From the NCBI GenBank assembly GCA_934045075.1, contig OW203725.1, forward strand, positions 20,718,214 through 20,782,213: a stretch of 64,000 nt of DNA. The letters run 5' to 3'. The stretch is from Yponomeuta sedellus (taxonomy: Eukaryota > Arthropoda > Insecta > Lepidoptera > Yponomeutidae). Shown piece by piece: positions 62,298-64,000 of the stretch (position 1 is the stretch's first letter; the number at the start of each line of letters is the position of its first letter). Below the pieces are notes generated by a model. That model was not told the DNA's origin and searched no databases. It saw only the letters and a program-made list of their open reading frames with translations. A program made the position numbers and the translations under genes.

Positions 62298-64000
62298 ATG
62301 AGTCAACATAAGTTCTGGAAGGGATTGACACCGCTGAGCATCTCCTCAACGCAACAAGTACCTGATAAAATAGTAAAGCTTTGTACTCTCGGCCCTGACT
62401 TCATTGTCCTCGCCAATGACCATGGTCTCTACCTTTGTAGCATTGAAGAAGAGCACCTAAGCTTCAAAAAAGTCGCTGGCATCTCAGCAATTGACATATC
62501 ATTCCACAATGCCGTCCTGTACATCATTGATGTACATGGGCGACTCTACAAAACTGATTCTAATTTTGAAAACAAGGAAGAAATCGTAGTGAAAGAAGAC
62601 GCCAAATGTTGCCCGCACGGATTCAAGAGCTCCACATTCAAGATCAAGTTTAGAAATGTAGTGACCTCGGACTTTGGGCAGTTGTTCATTAGCAGTGATG
62701 GCCAGCTCTGGGGTTCAGGAATCATGCCCCAAATAGCTTTAGATACAAGTAGCATTAAGAAAGTTCCATTCTTTGAGGGCAGGACGGTCTATAGTGCTTC
62801 TGTAGGTGACAATTTTGCCGCAGTCATAGCTAGAAAGAATGTTCGTCAGTCAGACAACTGTGACACGGACAGTGAGAATGATGATGATGATGAAGTTTTT
62901 GCCTCAAATTGCTCACAGTGTCAAACTATTGTTGGTCTGGCGTCGCCAGCTTCTGTGCCGTCCTTAACAGAGACTTGTCCCCTTGGTGTACAGATCAGCA
63001 AGTCAAGTGAAGACTCAAGTAGCACCACAGCCCCTCAAACAGATGTTCATATAGACGCCCATAGTTTTACAGAAGATTCTAGTCCCTCGTCTGAAGAATC
63101 CAAAGTTGCACGAACAAATTCTGTACACAGAAGCGATAGCACCTTACATATAGATGATGAAAACAAAATACAGGAAGATGGTACACATGAGTGTGGGAAT
63201 AAAGATAGTGATGAAACTGTACAAGACAATGTAGAAAAAACAAATAATATCTTTATAAACACAGATGCTGCCCGACAGTTTTTGAGTAGACAACTCTCTT
63301 GGGTGTCAGCAGGGGAAGACTATATAGTAGAGTATACAGAGAAACCAACAAGAATCATCAAAGAAAATGTGTCAAATCTAACCAACTTTGTCTATGAAGG
63401 AGTGAAAACAGTTGGTGATAAAGTGGCCACTCTCTCAAGGCATGTCAGTGGCAGCAGTGACAACAATGAAGCAGCTGAGTTCAAAGCCCGACATCACCAT
63501 GAAGAAGTCAACTCCTTGATGTACAGTTGCACTTCCACATGCCAATTGGATGACTTACAGTTTTCCACAAGCACAGTTAGTAGCGAAAAGGATTTCAAAG
63601 TAGCCCTCAAAAATGAGAGCATCAAAAAGATGTCGAAACTAGGCAAGAATATTTTAGCAACAGAGTTATGGACTTGGGGTGACATATCACATGGCCAGTT
63701 AGGAATCGGAGACACAATAAAAAGAGTAAAACCAGTTGTAGTAATGAGTCTCTCAGGATTTGGTATGCAGAAGGTATCTTGTGGCAAATGGCACTGTTCT
63801 GCCCTGACATTAGATGGAAGATTGTTCGTCTGGGGCTACAATCACCACCACCAAGTCAGCTTTGATTCCAGAGAGGATAAGAGTGGTCCAAAACAGTTCA
63901 CAGAGAACTCAGATAGTGATAGAGTCAGAGATATGATTGCTACTGACCATCACACTCTAGCCTATACTCACAATGAAAATGTCTTCTACATGGGCAAGCA
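62298..64000 (+). CDS. Als2: Alsin/ALS2-like RCC1-repeat protein, N-terminal 567 codons, runs off window
   Basis: An uninterrupted frame begins MSQHKFWKGL and reaches the window end without an intron. In the family, alsin is a Rab5/Rac guanine-nucleotide exchange factor on endosomes, with N-terminal RCC1 repeats, then DH/PH, MORN and VPS9 domains. Only the RCC1 part is in view. Seen: degenerate repeats (LCTLGPDFIVLANDHGLYLC, QLFISSDGQLWGSG), CSQC at 205-208 with CPLGV at 227-231, a low-complexity acidic/Ser linker (about 190-400), then clear RCC1 blades ELWTWGDISHGQLGIGD (456-472) and CGKWHCSALTLDGRLFVWGY (495-514). The paired CSQC and CPLGV spacing and the long linker before ELWTWG resemble human alsin. 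Another RCC1 protein cannot be fully excluded without the C-terminus. It is divergent to eIF3h. Confidence 0.8.
   Translation, partial: MSQHKFWKGLTPLSISSTQQVPDKIVKLCTLGPDFIVLANDHGLYLCSIEEEHLSFKKVAGISAIDISFHNAVLYIIDVHGRLYKTDSNFENKEEIVVKEDAKCCPHGFKSSTFKIKFRNVVTSDFGQLFISSDGQLWGSGIMPQIALDTSSIKKVPFFEGRTVYSASVGDNFAAVIARKNVRQSDNCDTDSENDDDDEVFASNCSQCQTIVGLASPASVPSLTETCPLGVQISKSSEDSSSTTAPQTDVHIDAHSFTEDSSPSSEESKVARTNSVHRSDSTLHIDDENKIQEDGTHECGNKDSDETVQDNVEKTNNIFINTDAARQFLSRQLSWVSAGEDYIVEYTEKPTRIIKENVSNLTNFVYEGVKTVGDKVATLSRHVSGSSDNNEAAEFKARHHHEEVNSLMYSCTSTCQLDDLQFSTSTVSSEKDFKVALKNESIKKMSKLGKNILATELWTWGDISHGQLGIGDTIKRVKPVVVMSLSGFGMQKVSCGKWHCSALTLDGRLFVWGYNHHHQVSFDSREDKSGPKQFTENSDSDRVRDMIATDHHTLAYTHNENVFYMGK

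Noticed and set aside
1..64000. Bacterial operon, CRISPR array, prophage or rRNA operon
   Set aside because: Spliced eukaryotic genes and insect-type transposons throughout; no regularly spaced short repeats with unique spacers were seen.

Overview
This window is eukaryotic, and the sequence points to a moth or butterfly (Lepidoptera). It has genes with spliced exons, insect-like eIF3h and alsin proteins, and an AT-rich background filled with tRNA- and 5S-rRNA-derived SINEs, RTE-type LINE ends with GAC/GAT tails, Helitrons whose 3' ends read like GCGGGC..AGCTAG|T, hAT elements, and an I/Jockey-type LINE. The species was not identified. No bacterial features, CRISPR arrays or functional rRNA/tRNA genes were seen.

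Layout. Positions 1-47,200 are a gene-poor intergenic or intronic stretch made of interspersed repeats. The main items are a MITE nested in a TIR element (511-1062), nine copies of a 5S-rRNA-derived SINE (family A), a three-unit tandem array of a 1,217-bp Helitron-like element (11,708-15,364), a 270-bp near-perfect palindrome (18,098-18,367), single Helitrons (for example 19,035-19,395), several foldback hairpins, a long (TATG)n/(AT)n microsatellite (39,085-39,189), and a nested stack at 31,074-32,954. In that stack a hAT-like element carries a Helitron and an 811-bp miniature LTR retrotransposon (TRIM). No gene was recognised in this half. A few non-repetitive GC-rich islands (around 3,660-3,880, 8,430-8,530, 18,690-18,960 and 35,690-36,370) might be regulatory.

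Positions 47,260-58,197 (minus strand) hold a complete five-exon gene for eukaryotic translation initiation factor 3 subunit H (eIF3h). The splice junctions agree in phase and give a 338-residue protein. Its 7.6-kb first intron contains a full-length 5.2-kb non-LTR retrotransposon (51,518-56,721) in the same orientation. The element has two intact ORFs (gag-like ORF1, and endonuclease-RT-RNase H ORF2) and a perfect 14-bp target-site duplication, so it looks young and perhaps still competent.

From 62,298 to the window end (plus strand) runs the first 567 codons of an Alsin/ALS2-like gene (RCC1-type repeats), divergent from eIF3h. The two start codons are now about 4.1 kb apart. Almost all of that gap is two hAT transposons (58,411-60,986 and 61,001-62,051), each with its own 8-bp target duplication, and the two duplications overlap by 2 bp. 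Removing them leaves an ancestral head-to-head intergenic gap of only about 460 bp, so two unrelated hAT elements landed within a few bases of each other in what was probably a shared bidirectional promoter.

Local repeat names: A = 5S-rRNA-derived SINE; B = tRNA-derived SINE with the body GCCTCTAAATAGG; C = tRNA-Gly-like SINE; D = tRNA-derived SINE with GACTGCCTCGTTGGC head; E = tRNA-derived SINE with GAGCGGTGGTAGC head; G = element with ATCGCGATTATTTATTAG ends; H = TIR element with CGCCTTGATTA ends; I = LINE/SINE 3' end with GAC/GAT tail; J = unclassified shared repeat. All alignments were done by eye.
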